Shown here piece after piece: positions 1-9,444 of a stretch of DNA of 64,000 nucleotides (positions are counted from its first letter, which is position 1; each line of letters starts with the position of its first letter). Source of the stretch: Sphingomonas melonis (GTDB lineage Bacteria; Pseudomonadota; Alphaproteobacteria; Sphingomonadales; Sphingomonadaceae); contig NZ_JACCBY010000001.1 in the NCBI RefSeq assembly GCF_013409985.1, forward strand, positions 620,001 through 684,000. Reading direction: 5' to 3'. The position numbers were made by a program, and so were the translations under genes. Below the pieces are notes generated by a model that searched no databases, was not told the origin of the DNA, and saw only the letters and a program-made list of their open reading frames with translations.

Positions 1-578
1 TCGGTGCCGGCGAGCAGCCGTTCGACATTGTCGCGATGCTTCCACAGCACGATCGCGGCCAGCGCGAGCAGCAGCATGACGAGGTCGAACCGGCCGAACA
101 GCGCACCGCTGACCGGCGCGCTCGCCGCCGCGGCGATGCCCGCGACCGACGAGATGCGCAGCGTGGCGAGCAGGCCGAGCCACACGACGGCATAGACCAG
201 CCCCATCGGCCAGTGCAGCGCGAGGACGATGCCCATCAGCGTCGCGACGCCCTTGCCGCCCTTGAAGCGCAGCCAGACCGGATAGCAATGGCCGATGAAC
301 GCCGCCGCCGCCGCGATCATGCCGTCGCCGGGGAACAGCCATTCGGCCAGCCACACCGCCGCGGCGCCCTTGGCGAGATCGAGCAGCAGCGTCGCCGCCG
401 CCAGCCCCTTGCGCCCGGTGCGCAGCACGTTGGTCGCGCCGATATTGCCCGAGCCGATGCTGCGCAGGTCGCCGGCACCGGCGAGGCTGGTAAGGATGAC
501 GCCGAACGGGATCGAACCCAGCACATAGCCGAGCAGCAGCGCGCACGTCGGCGCGATCCAGAGTATGTGCGTGTGCAA
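1..578 (-). CDS. plsY: Glycerol-3-phosphate acyltransferase PlsY (3' end outside window)
   Basis: PlsY is the membrane enzyme that acylates glycerol-3-phosphate from acyl-phosphate, the first step of phospholipid synthesis. Translating the complement from a TTG at 578 gives a hydrophobic protein with the family motif GSGNIGATN near residue 44 and a second signature FKGGKGVAT about 60 residues later. The TTG is preceded by a good Shine-Dalgarno (GGAGG within ggaggacggggcag). The frame is open to base 1, so roughly the last few residues are missing. It is transcribed away from murI. Identification is firm; only the start (TTG) is inferred. Confidence 0.9.
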   Translation of the reverse strand, partial: MHTHILWIAPTCALLLGYVLGSIPFGVILTSLAGAGDLRSIGSGNIGATNVLRTGRKGLAAATLLLDLAKGAAAVWLAEWLFPGDGMIAAAAAFIGHCYPVWLRFKGGKGVATLMGIVLALHWPMGLVYAVVWLGLLATLRISSVAGIAAAASAPVSGALFGRFDLVMLLLALAAIVLWKHRDNVERLLAGT

Positions 579-692
579 GACTGCCCCGTCCTCCCCGGCC
601 GACCATAGCGCCATCACCGGGGCTTCGCCAATGGCCCCTTCATAACTTCGATCAAGGTTGGCGTGCGGCGCGGCGACGGCTTATGGGCGCGG

Positions 693-1487
693 ATGATGGA
701 TGACGCGCCGATCCTGTTCTTCGATTCGGGTGTGGGCGGCCTGTCGGTGGTCGCGCCGACGCGGGCGCTGCTGCCGCGCGCGCCGATCGTCTATACCGCC
801 GATTCCGCTGGCTTTCCCTATGGCATCAAAAGCGAGGCGGAGATCGCCGCGCGGGTGCCGGCGCTGCTCGGCCGGCTGGTGGAGCGGTATCGGCCGCGGC
901 TGGTGGTGATCGCGTGCAACACCGCCTCGACGATCGCACTGCCGGTGGTACGCGCGGCGCTCGACGTGCCGGTGGTCGGCACGGTGCCGGCGATCAAGCC
1001 CGCCGCGGCGCTCAGCCGAAGCCGGGTGATCGGCGTGCTCGGCACCGATGCGACGGTCCGCCAGGCCTATGTCGACGATCTCGCGGCGCGGTTCGCGGGC
1101 GATTGCGTCGTGCTGCGCCACGGCTCGGCGGAACTGGTGCGGCTGGCCGAGGCGAAGCTGGCGGGGGAGGCGACCGATCCGGCACGCTATCGCGCGGTCC
1201 TCGCCGGACTGTTCGACCAGCCCGAGGGCGCTGGGATCGACGTGATCGTCAACGCCTGCACGCATTTCCCGCTGGTCCAGGCGGAGCTGGCGGCAGCGGC
1301 GCCGGGGGTGCGGTTCGTCGACGGCGGGCCGGGGATCGCGCGACGGATCGCCTTCCTGACCGAGGGGCAGGGGTGGCCGGCGGGCGAGTCGGTGCATCGC
1401 GCGGTGTTCACGCGGCTGGGCGAGGCGGAGCGGGCGCTGGCGCCGGCGCTGGCGGAGTACGGGATCGGGGCGATCGAGGGGCTGTGA
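693..1487 (+). CDS. murI: Glutamate racemase
   Basis: Converts L-glutamate to D-glutamate for peptidoglycan. The protein (about 264 residues) opens with ILFFDSGVGGLSV, the conserved N-terminal loop, and carries both catalytic cysteines in VIACNTAST and VNACTHFP. An upstream in-frame ATG at 663 would add ten residues (MRRGDGLWAR) that are not family-like, so one of the adjacent ATGs at 693 or 696 is preferred. It is divergent from plsY, with 114 bp between the two starts for their promoters. Confidence 0.93.
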   Translation: MMDDAPILFFDSGVGGLSVVAPTRALLPRAPIVYTADSAGFPYGIKSEAEIAARVPALLGRLVERYRPRLVVIACNTASTIALPVVRAALDVPVVGTVPAIKPAAALSRSRVIGVLGTDATVRQAYVDDLAARFAGDCVVLRHGSAELVRLAEAKLAGEATDPARYRAVLAGLFDQPEGAGIDVIVNACTHFPLVQAELAAAAPGVRFVDGGPGIARRIAFLTEGQGWPAGESVHRAVFTRLGEAERALAPALAEYGIGAIEGL

Positions 1488-1629
1488 GCCGTACCGGCCG
1501 GCAGGCGGGGCGTCGGCTTTGTTGTCTTAGGCGGGATCGACATTCAAGCTTCGGAGATAACGCCGCCCCGGCAGGGCAAGGCTATCGTGTGGACGTTCGC
1601 TTGAGTCCGCCGTCTCCCAATCCCACCCC

Positions 1630-1734
1630 GTCACCCCGGACGTGTTCCGGGGTCCACTCTGCGGCGAGGGGAAAGGCTTGATGGGGCACCGTTCTCCTGT
1701 GGCTCGGTGGACCCCGGAACGAGTCCGGGGTGAC
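1630..1734. repeat. Host palindromic repeat pair, GTCACCCCGG family
   Basis: A unit beginning GTCACCCCGGACGTGTTCCG (1630-1657) faces an inverted copy (1707-1734) about 50 bp away. Each unit is itself near-palindromic. The same family recurs at 3443-3546, 9028-9132 and singly at 12097-12123, with a degenerate half at 61271-61287. I see none inside the prophage. The rest of the 604-bp murI-hemA gap holds a second repeat type (next entry) and no convincing gene. Confidence 0.85.
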
Positions 1735-1835
1735 GGGTACCAGGAGGACGCCGACACGAACCTCATCACCGGAGCCATAGGCGATAGCCCTCCCCGGCGA
1801 GAGAGGAATTGGGCTGAATGTCGATCCGGCCTAGC

Positions 1836-1919
1836 GTTCGCCCTGAGCCTGTCGAAGGGCGGTGCCATGGACGGAACGATCGCCTGTGACACGGGCGCTT
1901 CCACAGGCTCCGCGCGAAC
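1836..1919. repeat. Second host inverted repeat, GTTCGCCCTGAGCCTGTCGA type
   Basis: Positions 1836-1860 carry a sequence starting GTTCGCCCTGAGCCTGTCGA. Positions 1897-1919 hold a related, diverged inverse copy ending CCGCGCGAAC. This is a repeat style commonly seen between sphingomonad genes. Its function is unknown. A degenerate relative (CCTTCGACAGGCCGTG) lies near 56967. Confidence 0.6.
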
Positions 1920-2091
1920 CGTGGCGCGTGGGGCGGGCGTTCCGCTTCCGCCAGCAGCCAGCCCTGCGCCGGTCGAGGGGGCGTGCCGCGCCCACCCCGC
2001 GAGGGTGGGACAAAATGTCCAGCCCCCCCGATCACGCTGAGCGCTTTTATCCACTGGCAAGGCTGTCGCCGCATCGGTACATGGCTAACCC

Positions 2092-3333
2092 ATGAGCAGC
2101 GACGGTACCGACGTACGCGTGGATTATTCGCGCGTCTTCACCCAGGCGATCGATCGCCTGCATAGCGAGGGCCGGTATCGGGTCTTCATCGACATCCTCC
2201 GCAACAAGGGGGCCTTCCCCAACGCGCGCTGCTTCGCCGGGCACAATGGCCCCAAGCCGATCACCGTCTGGTGCTCGAACGACTATCTCGCGATGGGCCA
2301 GCATCCCAAGGTCATCGGCGCAATGGAAGAGGCGCTGCACGACGTCGGCGCCGGTTCGGGCGGCACGCGCAACATCGGCGGCAACACGCATTATCACGTC
2401 GACCTGGAGCATGAGCTCGCCGACCTGCACGGCAAGGAAGGCGCATTGCTGTTCACCAGCGGCTATGTCTCGAACGAGGCGACGCTGTCGACGCTCGCCA
2501 AGATCCTGCCGGGCTGCATCATCTTCTCGGACGAGCTCAATCACGCGTCGATGATCGCGGGCATCCGCAATGCCGGCTGCGAGAAGCGCATCTTCCGCCA
2601 TAACGATCTCGCGCATCTCGAGGAGCTGCTCGCCGCCGAGGACCCGGCGGTGCCCAAGCTGATCGCGTTCGAGAGCGTCTATTCGATGGAGGCCGATGTC
2701 GCGCCGATCGCCGCGATCTGCGACCTCGCCGACAAATATAACGCGCTGACCTATCTCGACGAGGTCCATGCGGTCGGCATGTACGGCGCGCGGGGCGGCG
2801 GCATTTCCGAGCAGGAGGGCGTCGCCGACCGGCTGACGATCATCGAGGGCACGCTGGGCAAGGCGTTCGGCGTGATGGGCGGTTATATCGCCGCGGACCA
2901 GACGATCATCGACGTCATCCGCAGCTATGCGCCCGGCTTCATCTTCACCACGTCGCTGTCGCCGGTGCTGGTCGCCGGCGTGCTCGCCAGCGTCCGCCAC
3001 CTCAAGGCGTCGAGCGTCGAGCGCGAGGGGCAGCAGGCGTCGGCGACGCTGCTCAAGACGATGCTCAGCGAGGCCGGGCTGCCGGTGATGCTCGGGAGCA
3101 CGCATATCGTGCCGATCCTCGTCGGCGATCCGGTCAAGGCCAAGCGGATCAGCGACATCCTGCTCGCCGAATATGGCGTGTACGTGCAGCCGATCAATTA
3201 TCCCACCGTGCCGCGCGGCACCGAGCGGCTGCGCTTCACGCCGGGGCCGAGCCACACGCCGGCGATGATGCGCGAGCTGACCGATGCGCTGGTCGAGATC
3301 TGGGGTCGGCTCGAACTGCGCAAGGCGGCCTGA
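2092..3333 (+). CDS. hemA: 5-aminolevulinate synthase
   Basis: PLP enzyme condensing glycine and succinyl-CoA to 5-aminolevulinate, the C4 (Shemin) route to heme used by alphaproteobacteria. The 413-residue protein shows the full family layout: [10 protein letters not shown] near the N-terminus, [15 protein letters not shown], the [11 protein letters not shown] aspartate block, and the PLP lysine in [10 protein letters not shown]. The GTG at 2119 (VDYSRVF) is an alternative start that matches many homologues better. Neither start has a strong Shine-Dalgarno. Large minus-strand open frames across this gene are shadows. Confidence 0.95.
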   Translation: MSSDGTDVRVDYSRVFTQAIDRLHSEGRYRVFIDILRNKGAFPNARCFAGHNGPKPITVWCSNDYLAMGQHPKVIGAMEEALHDVGAGSGGTRNIGGNTHYHVDLEHELADLHGKEGALLFTSGYVSNEATLSTLAKILPGCIIFSDELNHASMIAGIRNAGCEKRIFRHNDLAHLEELLAAEDPAVPKLIAFESVYSMEADVAPIAAICDLADKYNALTYLDEVHAVGMYGARGGGISEQEGVADRLTIIEGTLGKAFGVMGGYIAADQTIIDVIRSYAPGFIFTTSLSPVLVAGVLASVRHLKASSVEREGQQASATLLKTMLSEAGLPVMLGSTHIVPILVGDPVKAKRISDILLAEYGVYVQPINYPTVPRGTERLRFTPGPSHTPAMMRELTDALVEIWGRLELRKAA

Positions 3334-3442
3334 CGCGGCGTCCGATTGCTGGCGTGAAGCTCATGACGTCCCCCCTCGCCGGGTTCGGGATCGTCACATA
3401 TCGGGGCGGCAGCGCGGTTCGATCTTTTTCCGCATGAGACCC

Positions 3443-3546
3443 GTCACCCCGGACGCATTGCGGGGTCCACTCCGCGGCGGGGGGAACGGCTCGAAACGAC
3501 ACCTCTCCCTTGCGGCCGGGTGGACCCCGGAACGAGGACGGGGTGA
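3443..3546. repeat. Host palindromic repeat pair, GTCACCCCGG family
   Basis: Units at 3443-3470 and, inverted, 3520-3546 (the second is slightly degenerate) fill the convergent gap between hemA and the DUF3429 gene. No other feature is visible in 3334-3619. Confidence 0.8.
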
Positions 3547-3619
3547 GTCGGGAAAGCGTCCGGCCTGCGTGATGGGTCCTCGGCGGCGGTTCTGTTTCAA
3601 TCCGTAGCCGCTCGCGCGA

Positions 3620-4156
3620 TCAGCTTCCTGACAGGCTGCAGATGATCCCGCACAGGATCGTCAGGCCGCCAAGTCCGATCGACAGCGGCACGCGCAGCGC
3701 CATCCAGCCGGCCGGGGCGATGTCACCATCGACCAGCCGCCGGTCGATCAGCAGCGTCATGATCACCGCCGACCCCATCAGCACCAGCGCCAGGCCCATC
3801 GGCAGCACGCGCGCGATCGACAACAGGATCAGCAGCGCGCCGAACAGCGACGGCAGCACCGCCAACGTCGCGATCCGCCCCTGCTGCTGGCCGCTGCGCA
3901 TCGCGAAGCCCCACCAGATACCGCCGAGGAAGCTGAGGATCAGCGCCGCATAGGCGAAGGCGAACATCGGCCCGACATCGCTGTCCTTGCCGAACACGCA
4001 GGTGGCGACCGCGGCAATCTGCGGAAACAAGCCGGCATAGCCGAGGATCAGCGGCGATTCGCCGACGCTGCCGCGGGCGGGTGCGGGATCGGCCATGCCG
4101 GCCGGCGCGGGGGCCGGCGCGGAAGTGGGGACTTGCGGCATGTTCTTATCCTGCAT
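3620..4156 (-). CDS. DUF3429 family membrane protein
   Basis: A 178-residue inner-membrane protein with a Pro/Ala-rich N-terminal tail of about 30 residues and then five hydrophobic segments. The segment around SFLGGIWWGFAM matches the DUF3429 (TMEM69-like) family, whose function is unknown. ATG 4141 is an alternative start and is better placed behind an AGGA. It is convergent with hemA and divergent from rpiB. Confidence 0.75.
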   Translation of the reverse strand: MQDKNMPQVPTSAPAPAPAGMADPAPARGSVGESPLILGYAGLFPQIAAVATCVFGKDSDVGPMFAFAYAALILSFLGGIWWGFAMRSGQQQGRIATLAVLPSLFGALLILLSIARVLPMGLALVLMGSAVIMTLLIDRRLVDGDIAPAGWMALRVPLSIGLGGLTILCGIICSLSGS

Positions 4157-4271
4157 TGCGTGGAGCGCTTAGCGCGCGAACGACGCCCGGCGTTCCGCAA
4201 CAGGTGTGGCATTTGGCCGTATCCCTCGCTAAGGCGCCCTGACCGCCCATCATCGTCACGGGACGTCACCC

Positions 4272-4706
4272 TTGCGCATCGCCTTCGCCTCCGATCACGC
4301 CGCCGTCGCGCTGAAGGCGCTGCTGGTCGATCATGCCGGCACGCTCGGCCATGAGGCGGTCGATCTCGGGCCGGACAGCGACGCGCGCGTCGATTATCCC
4401 GATTACGGCTACAAACTTGCGCGCGCCGTCGCCGCGGGCGAGGCGGATTGCGGCGTCGCCCTGTGCGGGTCGGGGATCGGCATCTCGATCGCGGTCAACC
4501 GCGAACCGGCGTGCCGCTGCGCGCTGGTCTCCGAACCGCTGTCGGCGGCGCTGGCCCGCCAGCATAACGACGCCAACGTCATCGCGATGGGCGCACGGCT
4601 GATCGGTCCCGATCTCGCCAAGGCCTGTCTCGAAGCCTTCCTCGCCGCCCCGTTCGAGGGCGGTCGTCACCAGAACCGCGTCGACAAACTGTCGCGAAAG
4701 GACTGA
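4272..4706 (+). CDS. rpiB: Ribose-5-phosphate isomerase B
   Basis: Interconverts ribulose-5-phosphate and ribose-5-phosphate. The 144-residue protein starts [14 protein letters not shown] and contains the active-site cysteine loop [15 protein letters not shown] and the [12 protein letters not shown] block typical of RpiB. It uses a TTG start at 4272. The stop is 4 bp from the glyA start, so the two are co-transcribed. Confidence 0.93.
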   Translation: MRIAFASDHAAVALKALLVDHAGTLGHEAVDLGPDSDARVDYPDYGYKLARAVAAGEADCGVALCGSGIGISIAVNREPACRCALVSEPLSAALARQHNDANVIAMGARLIGPDLAKACLEAFLAAPFEGGRHQNRVDKLSRKD

Positions 4707-4710
4707 TCCC

Positions 4711-6021
4711 ATGAGCACCCAGCCCACCGACTTCAGCGATATCCGCCACACCGGCTTCTTCAGCCAAGCGCTCGCCGACGCCGATCCGGCGGTGTTCGCC
4801 GGCATCGCGCACGAACTGGAGCGCGAGCAGACGCAGATCGAGCTGATCGCGTCGGAGAATATCGTCTCCAAGGCGGTGCTCGAGGCGCAGGGGTCGGTCT
4901 TCACCAACAAATATGCCGAGGGCTATCCCGGCAAGCGCTATTATCAGGGCTGCGCCCCGTCCGACGAGGTCGAGAGCCTGGCGATCGAGCGTGCCAAGCA
5001 GATCTTCGGCTGCGGCTTCGTCAACGTCCAGCCGCATTCGGGCGCGCAGGCGAACGGCGCGGTGATGCTGGCGCTGGTCAAGCCGGGCGAGACGATCCTC
5101 GGCATGAGCCTCGACGCCGGCGGTCACCTGACCCATGGCGCGCGCGCGGCCATGTCGGGCAAGTGGTTCAACGCGGTGCAGTACGGCGTCGATCCGGTGA
5201 CGCATCTGATCGATTACGATCAGGTCGAGGCGCTTGCGGTCGAGCATAGCCCCAAGCTCATCATCGCCGGCGGCAGCGCCTATCCGCGCGTCATCGACTT
5301 CGCCCGCTTCCGCGAGATCGCCGACAAGGTCGGTGCGTACTTCATGGTCGACATGGCGCATTTCGCCGGCATCGTCGCCGCCGGCCTGCATCCGACGCCG
5401 TTCGGCCATGCGCATGTCGTCACCACGACGACGCACAAGACGCTGCGTGGCCCGCGCGGCGGCATGATCATGACCGACGATGAGGCGCTGGCCAAGAAGA
5501 TCAACTCGGCGGTGTTCCCGGGCCTGCAGGGCGGGCCGCTGATGCACGTCATCGCCGCCAAGGCGGTCGCGTTCGGCGAGGCGCTGCAGCCGGGCTACAA
5601 GAGCTATATCGCCGCGGTGGTCGAGAACGCCAAGGTGCTCGCCGCGACGCTGAAGGAGCGCGGCTCGGATGTCGTCTCGGGCGGCACCGACACGCATCTC
5701 GCGCTGATCGACCTCACGCCGCTCGGCATCACCGGCAAGGACGCCGACGAGGCGCTGGAGCGCGCCGGCATCACCTGCAACAAGAACGGCATCCCCAACG
5801 ATCCGCTGCCGCCGGTCAAGACCAGCGGCATCCGCGTCGGCTCGCCCGCCGGCACGACGCGCGGGTTCGGCCCCGCCGAGTTCCGCGAGATCGGCCATAT
5901 GGTCGCCGACGTCCTCGACGGTTTGGCCAAGAAGGGCGAGCATGGGGACCCCGAGGTCGAGGCGAACGTTCGGCAGCGTGTACGCACGCTGTGCGCACGC
6001 TTCCCCATCTACGAAGGATAA
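4711..6021 (+). CDS. glyA: Serine hydroxymethyltransferase
   Basis: Interconverts serine and glycine with transfer of a one-carbon unit to tetrahydrofolate. The 436-residue length is normal. Visible signatures are the N-terminal [15 protein letters not shown], the tyrosine block [11 protein letters not shown], and the PLP-lysine motif [19 protein letters not shown] lies 9 bp upstream of the ATG. It is the second gene of the rpiB-glyA-nrdR run. Confidence 0.97.
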   Translation: MSTQPTDFSDIRHTGFFSQALADADPAVFAGIAHELEREQTQIELIASENIVSKAVLEAQGSVFTNKYAEGYPGKRYYQGCAPSDEVESLAIERAKQIFGCGFVNVQPHSGAQANGAVMLALVKPGETILGMSLDAGGHLTHGARAAMSGKWFNAVQYGVDPVTHLIDYDQVEALAVEHSPKLIIAGGSAYPRVIDFARFREIADKVGAYFMVDMAHFAGIVAAGLHPTPFGHAHVVTTTTHKTLRGPRGGMIMTDDEALAKKINSAVFPGLQGGPLMHVIAAKAVAFGEALQPGYKSYIAAVVENAKVLAATLKERGSDVVSGGTDTHLALIDLTPLGITGKDADEALERAGITCNKNGIPNDPLPPVKTSGIRVGSPAGTTRGFGPAEFREIGHMVADVLDGLAKKGEHGDPEVEANVRQRVRTLCARFPIYEG

Positions 6022-6025
6022 CGAC

Positions 6026-6199
6026 ATGTCGAAGATCGAAGAGGTCCAGGCGACCGTCAAGAACACCCCCGGCCTCGGCAAGAAGATGGCCAAGTACGGC
6101 GCGATCGGCGCGGTCGTGGCGATTCCGATCCCATTCGTCGGTCCGGTGCTGGGTGCGCTGGTCGGCGCGGGCGTCGCCTACGCCAAGCGCAAGGATTGA
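6026..6199 (+). CDS. Small glycine-rich membrane protein
   Basis: A 57-residue protein with a charged N-terminus (MSKIEEVQATVKN), one hydrophobic segment (AIGAVVAIPIPFVGPVLGAL) and a basic tail ending AKRKD. The start is set by AAGGATAACGAC directly upstream. It sits 4 bp after glyA and 8 bp before nrdR in the same direction, so it is translated within that operon. No known function. Confidence 0.7.
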   Translation: MSKIEEVQATVKNTPGLGKKMAKYGAIGAVVAIPIPFVGPVLGALVGAGVAYAKRKD

Positions 6200-6207
6200 T
6201 CGCCTGA

Positions 6208-6684
6208 ATGCGTTGCCCGTTCTGCGGCCATGAAGACAGCCAGGTAAAGGACAGCCGCCCCACGGAAGACGGGGCGGCGATCCGGCGCCGGCGCCAGTGC
6301 GAAGGCTGCGCGGCGCGCTTCACCACCTTCGAGCGGATCCAGCTCCGCGACCTGTGGGTGATCAAGAGCACCGGCAGCGGCGGGGTGCGGCGCGAGCCGT
6401 TCGATCGCGAGAAGCTGCTGCGCTCGGTGTCGATCGCGACGCGCAAGCGGCCGATCGAACCGGTACGGATCGAGAAACTGGTCAGCGGCATCCAGCGCCA
6501 GCTCGAAACGCAGGGCGAGAGCGAAGTGTCGTCGAAGCGGATCGGCGAGATGGTGATGGACGGGCTCAAGGGGCTCGATTCGGTCGCCTATATCCGCTTC
6601 GCCAGCGTCTATCGCGACTTCAGCGAGGCGCGCGACTTCGAGGAATTCGCCGGCACGGTCGAGCAGGCGGGGCGCGCCGAATGA
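6208..6684 (+). CDS. nrdR: Transcriptional repressor NrdR
   Basis: Zinc-finger and ATP-cone repressor of ribonucleotide reductase genes. The N-terminal ribbon is MRCPFCGH ... CEGCAARF (two CxxC pairs). The ATP-cone follows from about residue 47 ([13 protein letters not shown]) to [13 protein letters not shown]. The length of 158 residues is typical, and the usual glyA neighbourhood in alphaproteobacteria is kept. Its stop overlaps the next start as ATGA. Confidence 0.95.
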   Translation: MRCPFCGHEDSQVKDSRPTEDGAAIRRRRQCEGCAARFTTFERIQLRDLWVIKSTGSGGVRREPFDREKLLRSVSIATRKRPIEPVRIEKLVSGIQRQLETQGESEVSSKRIGEMVMDGLKGLDSVAYIRFASVYRDFSEARDFEEFAGTVEQAGRAE

Positions 6685-7430
6685 AGCCGGTCATCGTGCT
6701 CGTCCGCCCGCAACTGGGCGAGAATATCGGCAAGGCGGCGCGCGCCATGCTCAATTTCGGCCTCACCGACATGCGGCTGGTGTCGCCGCGCGACGGCTGG
6801 CCCAATCCGCAGGCGGGGCCGGCGGCGAGCGGCGCCGACAGCGTGCTCGCCGACGCACAGGTGTTCGACAGCGTCGCCGAGGCGGTGGCGGATTGCGCGC
6901 ACGTCTATGCGACGACGGTGCGAAAGCGCGGCGTCACCAAGCCGGTGGTGACGCCAGAGGTCGCCGCGCGCGACATCCATGCGGCACCGGAACGATCGGC
7001 GATCCTGTTCGGGCCGGAGCGTTCGGGGCTGGAGACCGACGACGTCGCGCTGGCGCGGACGATCGTCACCGTGCCGATCAACCCCGAATTCGGCAGCCTC
7101 AACCTGGCGCAGGCGGTGATCCTCGTCGCCTATGAATGGTCGAAGGGCGAGGCGCTGGTGCAGCCGTCGATCAACCCGATCGAGCAGCCCGCGCCGCATG
7201 AGGAACTGGAGGGCATGATCCTCCAGCTCGACGACATGCTGGAGCGCGCCAATTTCTTCTTCCCGCCCGAGCGCGTGTTCCAGACGCGGCGGACGCTGCG
7301 CACCTTGCTGACCAAGCCGGGCTGGTCGTCGCAGGAGGTGCGGACGGTGCGCGGCGTGCTGTCGGCGCTTGACGGCGCCAAGGAGCGCCGGGTCGAGGCT
7401 CAGCGCCGGTCGAACGACGCCAGTTCGTAG
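6681..7430 (+). CDS. trmJ: SPOUT-family RNA methyltransferase (TrmJ-like)
   Basis: A 249-residue SPOUT methyltransferase beginning [23 protein letters not shown]. The knot region contains [14 protein letters not shown], the SAM-binding GPE motif, and [15 protein letters not shown]. TrmJ-type enzymes 2'-O-methylate position 32 of tRNA; the assignment to TrmJ rather than another TrmH relative is inferred. It is translationally coupled to nrdR. Its 3' end overlaps the convergent chorismate mutase gene by 31 bp. Confidence 0.8.
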   Translation: MKPVIVLVRPQLGENIGKAARAMLNFGLTDMRLVSPRDGWPNPQAGPAASGADSVLADAQVFDSVAEAVADCAHVYATTVRKRGVTKPVVTPEVAARDIHAAPERSAILFGPERSGLETDDVALARTIVTVPINPEFGSLNLAQAVILVAYEWSKGEALVQPSINPIEQPAPHEELEGMILQLDDMLERANFFFPPERVFQTRRTLRTLLTKPGWSSQEVRTVRGVLSALDGAKERRVEAQRRSNDASS

Positions 7431-7714
7431 GCGATCGACGCCTCGACGAGCTGTTCCCACAGATCGGCGATGACCGCGCCGGGCAGGCCGAGCGCCTCGG
7501 CCTCGGCGCGGGCGTTGGCGATGACCTGCGCCTTGCGCGCCTCGTCGCGGACATGGCCGCGCTCCGGCTTGATGCGTGCGGCGGCGTCCATATAGGCGAA
7601 GCGGCGCGCGAGCAGCGCAACCAGTTCGCGGTCCAGCGCGTCGACGCCGGCGCGGACCTCGGTCATCGTCGTGCAGTCGGGGCCGGCCAGTAGCGGAGCA
7701 GGGGGCGTGGTCAT
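7400..7714 (-). CDS. Chorismate mutase, AroQ type
   Basis: A 104-residue all-helical AroQ-class protein. It carries the pattern VRAGVDALDRELVALLARRF, a conserved RIKPERGHVRDEARKAQVI stretch, and a C-terminal helix with [10 protein letters not shown]. It converts chorismate to prephenate for Phe/Tyr synthesis. It stands alone, not fused to a dehydratase. The gene is convergent with and overlaps the methyltransferase gene end. Confidence 0.85.
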   Translation of the reverse strand: MTTPPAPLLAGPDCTTMTEVRAGVDALDRELVALLARRFAYMDAAARIKPERGHVRDEARKAQVIANARAEAEALGLPGAVIADLWEQLVEASIAYELASFDRR

Positions 7715-7820
7715 CGCGCTTCCTTATCGCCGCCGCCACGGATGTCGAGTTTGTGAGGCCGGCATCTTCCCTTGCCGGGGCGATCGTGTCACCTTTGCTG
7801 CCTTATCTGGGAGGATCGCC

Positions 7821-8090
7821 ATGTTCGCACTTGCCATTGCCGCAATGTTGCTGCCCGCCGTCGCGCAGGAGCCAGCGCCGTCGGCGACGCCATCGCCCGC
7901 GCCTACCGCGAAGGCGGTCAAGCGGATCTGTCGTCGCGAAGCGCCGATCGGATCGATCATGCCGCACCAGACCTGCTACACGCGTGCCCAATGGGCAGCC
8001 ATCGACGCCAAGAACGGCGACAATTGGGATGCGGCGCGTCGCGCGAACGCCGCGCGCACTACGACGATCCCACAGCAGCTCCGCCCTTGA
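7821..8090 (+). CDS. Small exported protein of unknown function
   Basis: An 89-residue protein with a signal peptide (MFALAIAAMLLPAVAQ), a Pro/Ala/Thr linker, and a basic region with two cysteines (RICRREAP and HQTCYTRAQW). GGGAGGA lies just upstream of ATG 7821. Proteins with the C...MPHQTCYTRAQW pattern are common uncharacterised sphingomonad proteins. No operon partner. Confidence 0.65.
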   Translation: MFALAIAAMLLPAVAQEPAPSATPSPAPTAKAVKRICRREAPIGSIMPHQTCYTRAQWAAIDAKNGDNWDAARRANAARTTTIPQQLRP

Positions 8091-8256
8091 CTTGATCCGC
8101 ACCAGCATCTAGGCGGCCGCCTTCGCAACAGCCCCCGCATCCCGGTGAAGCGGACGGCCTGCCCCGCAAGGATCAGCAGAGCGATACCGGGACAAACCCT
8201 GCCGCATGGTTCGCCATGGGGTGGGACCACGTTGTTACAGTTGCCAAGGAATTATC

Positions 8257-8871
8257 ATGTCGAAGCGCCATAGCGCCAAGCACAAGCTCGATCGTCGTCT
8301 CGGCGAGAACATCTGGGGCCGGCCGAAGAGCCCGGTCAACAAGCGCGAATACGGTCCGGGCCAGCACGGCCAGCGCCGCAAGGGCAAGGTGTCGGACTTC
8401 GGCATCCAGCTGCGCGCCAAGCAGAAGCTCAAGGGCTATTACGGCGACGTCACCGAGAAGCAGTTCAAGGCCTGCTACACGGAAGCGGCCCGCATGAAGG
8501 GCGACACCAGCCAGAACCTGATCGGCCTGCTCGAGCAGCGCCTCGACATGATCGTCTATCGCGCCAAGTTCGCGCCGACGATCTTCGCTGCGCGCCAGAT
8601 CGTCAATCACGGTCACATCCGCGTCAACGGCGTGAAGTGCAACATCGCGTCGCGCCGCTGCTTCGTCGGCGACGAGATCACGCTGGGCACCAAGGCCAAG
8701 GAAATGGCGCTCGTCCTCGAGGCGCAGAACCTCGCCGAGCGTGAGATCCCCGATTACGTCGCACCGGACGGCAATGCCAAGGTCACCTTCGTTCGCGTTC
8801 CGACGCTCGACGAAGTGCCCTATCCGGTGAAGATGGAACCGAACCTGGTTGTCGAGTTCTACTCGCGTTAA
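8257..8871 (+). CDS. rpsD: 30S ribosomal protein S4
   Basis: A 204-residue S4 that binds 16S rRNA and nucleates small-subunit assembly. It shows [20 protein letters not shown], the [10 protein letters not shown] block, and the S4 RNA-binding domain ([20 protein letters not shown]). The start is fixed by AAGGA 7 bp upstream. It is monocistronic, with a strong terminator 30 bp downstream. Confidence 0.97.
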   Translation: MSKRHSAKHKLDRRLGENIWGRPKSPVNKREYGPGQHGQRRKGKVSDFGIQLRAKQKLKGYYGDVTEKQFKACYTEAARMKGDTSQNLIGLLEQRLDMIVYRAKFAPTIFAARQIVNHGHIRVNGVKCNIASRRCFVGDEITLGTKAKEMALVLEAQNLAEREIPDYVAPDGNAKVTFVRVPTLDEVPYPVKMEPNLVVEFYSR

Positions 8872-8900
8872 TTCGGGTTCTTCCGGTTTCGGATTTGAAG

Positions 8901-8927
8901 GGGCGGTCCTTGCGGGCCGCCCTTTTT
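8901..8927 (+). terminator. rpsD intrinsic terminator
   Basis: GGGCGGTCC and GGGCCGCCC form a nine-pair stem (one G-U) with a TTGC loop, followed by five T. Confidence 0.9.
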
Positions 8928-8933
8928 GATTCG

Positions 8934-9349
8934 CGCGAAGGCGCGAAGACGCGAAGGTGTTCCGCTTGGGGCGGGGTATAGCTCATGGCAGCCGTGATGA
9001 GGCTCGGTGCATTGCCTCGTCAGAGCCGTCACCCCGGACTCGTTCCGGGGTCCACTCCGCGGCGAGGAGAGGGGCCTGAGGCGTGAGCGCGCGCTTGCGG
9101 CACGGTGGACCCCGGAACGAGTCCGGGGTGACGGGGTGGGCGTGGCGAACCTATGGGCTACGCGACGGGCCGCGCATGGTTCTTCTCCCTATTCCTTCGC
9201 GCCTTCGCGTGATTCATTTTGCGCGCAGAGGCGCAGAGAGCGCGGAGGATGATGCGCTCAGGTCGGGCTGGGCGGCTTCCAGATGCGTTATGAAGACGCC
9301 TTCGGCGGCATTGGCGTAATCCCTCTGCGTCCTCTGCGCCTCTGCGCGC
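8934..9349. repeat. Nested inverted repeats filling the rpsD-M28 peptidase gap
   Basis: Three inverted pairs nest here. GCGCGAAGGCGCGAAGACGC (8934) faces CCTTCGCGCCTTCGCGTG (9194). The host GTCACCCCGG unit (9028-9055) faces its inverse (9105-9132). GCGCGCAGAGGCGCAGAG (9221) faces CTCTGCGCCTCTGCGCGC (around 9332-9349). No gene is supported in this 573-bp stretch. Confidence 0.75.
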
Positions 9350-9444
9350 AAAAGCCTTCATCCCCGCGCGCCGTGCACCCGCCCGTGGACAAGCCCGCGG
9401 CCCGGCGGCAAAAGGCCGGTCACGCCCTTCATGCGGAGTAATCG

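Noticed and set aside
2047-3255. A 402-codon minus-strand open frame across hemA
   Set aside because: It is fully antisense to a firmly identified gene, is Arg/Asp/His-rich and has no start signal. This is the usual high-GC shadow. The same holds for long frames opposite glyA, the M28 peptidase and xylA.
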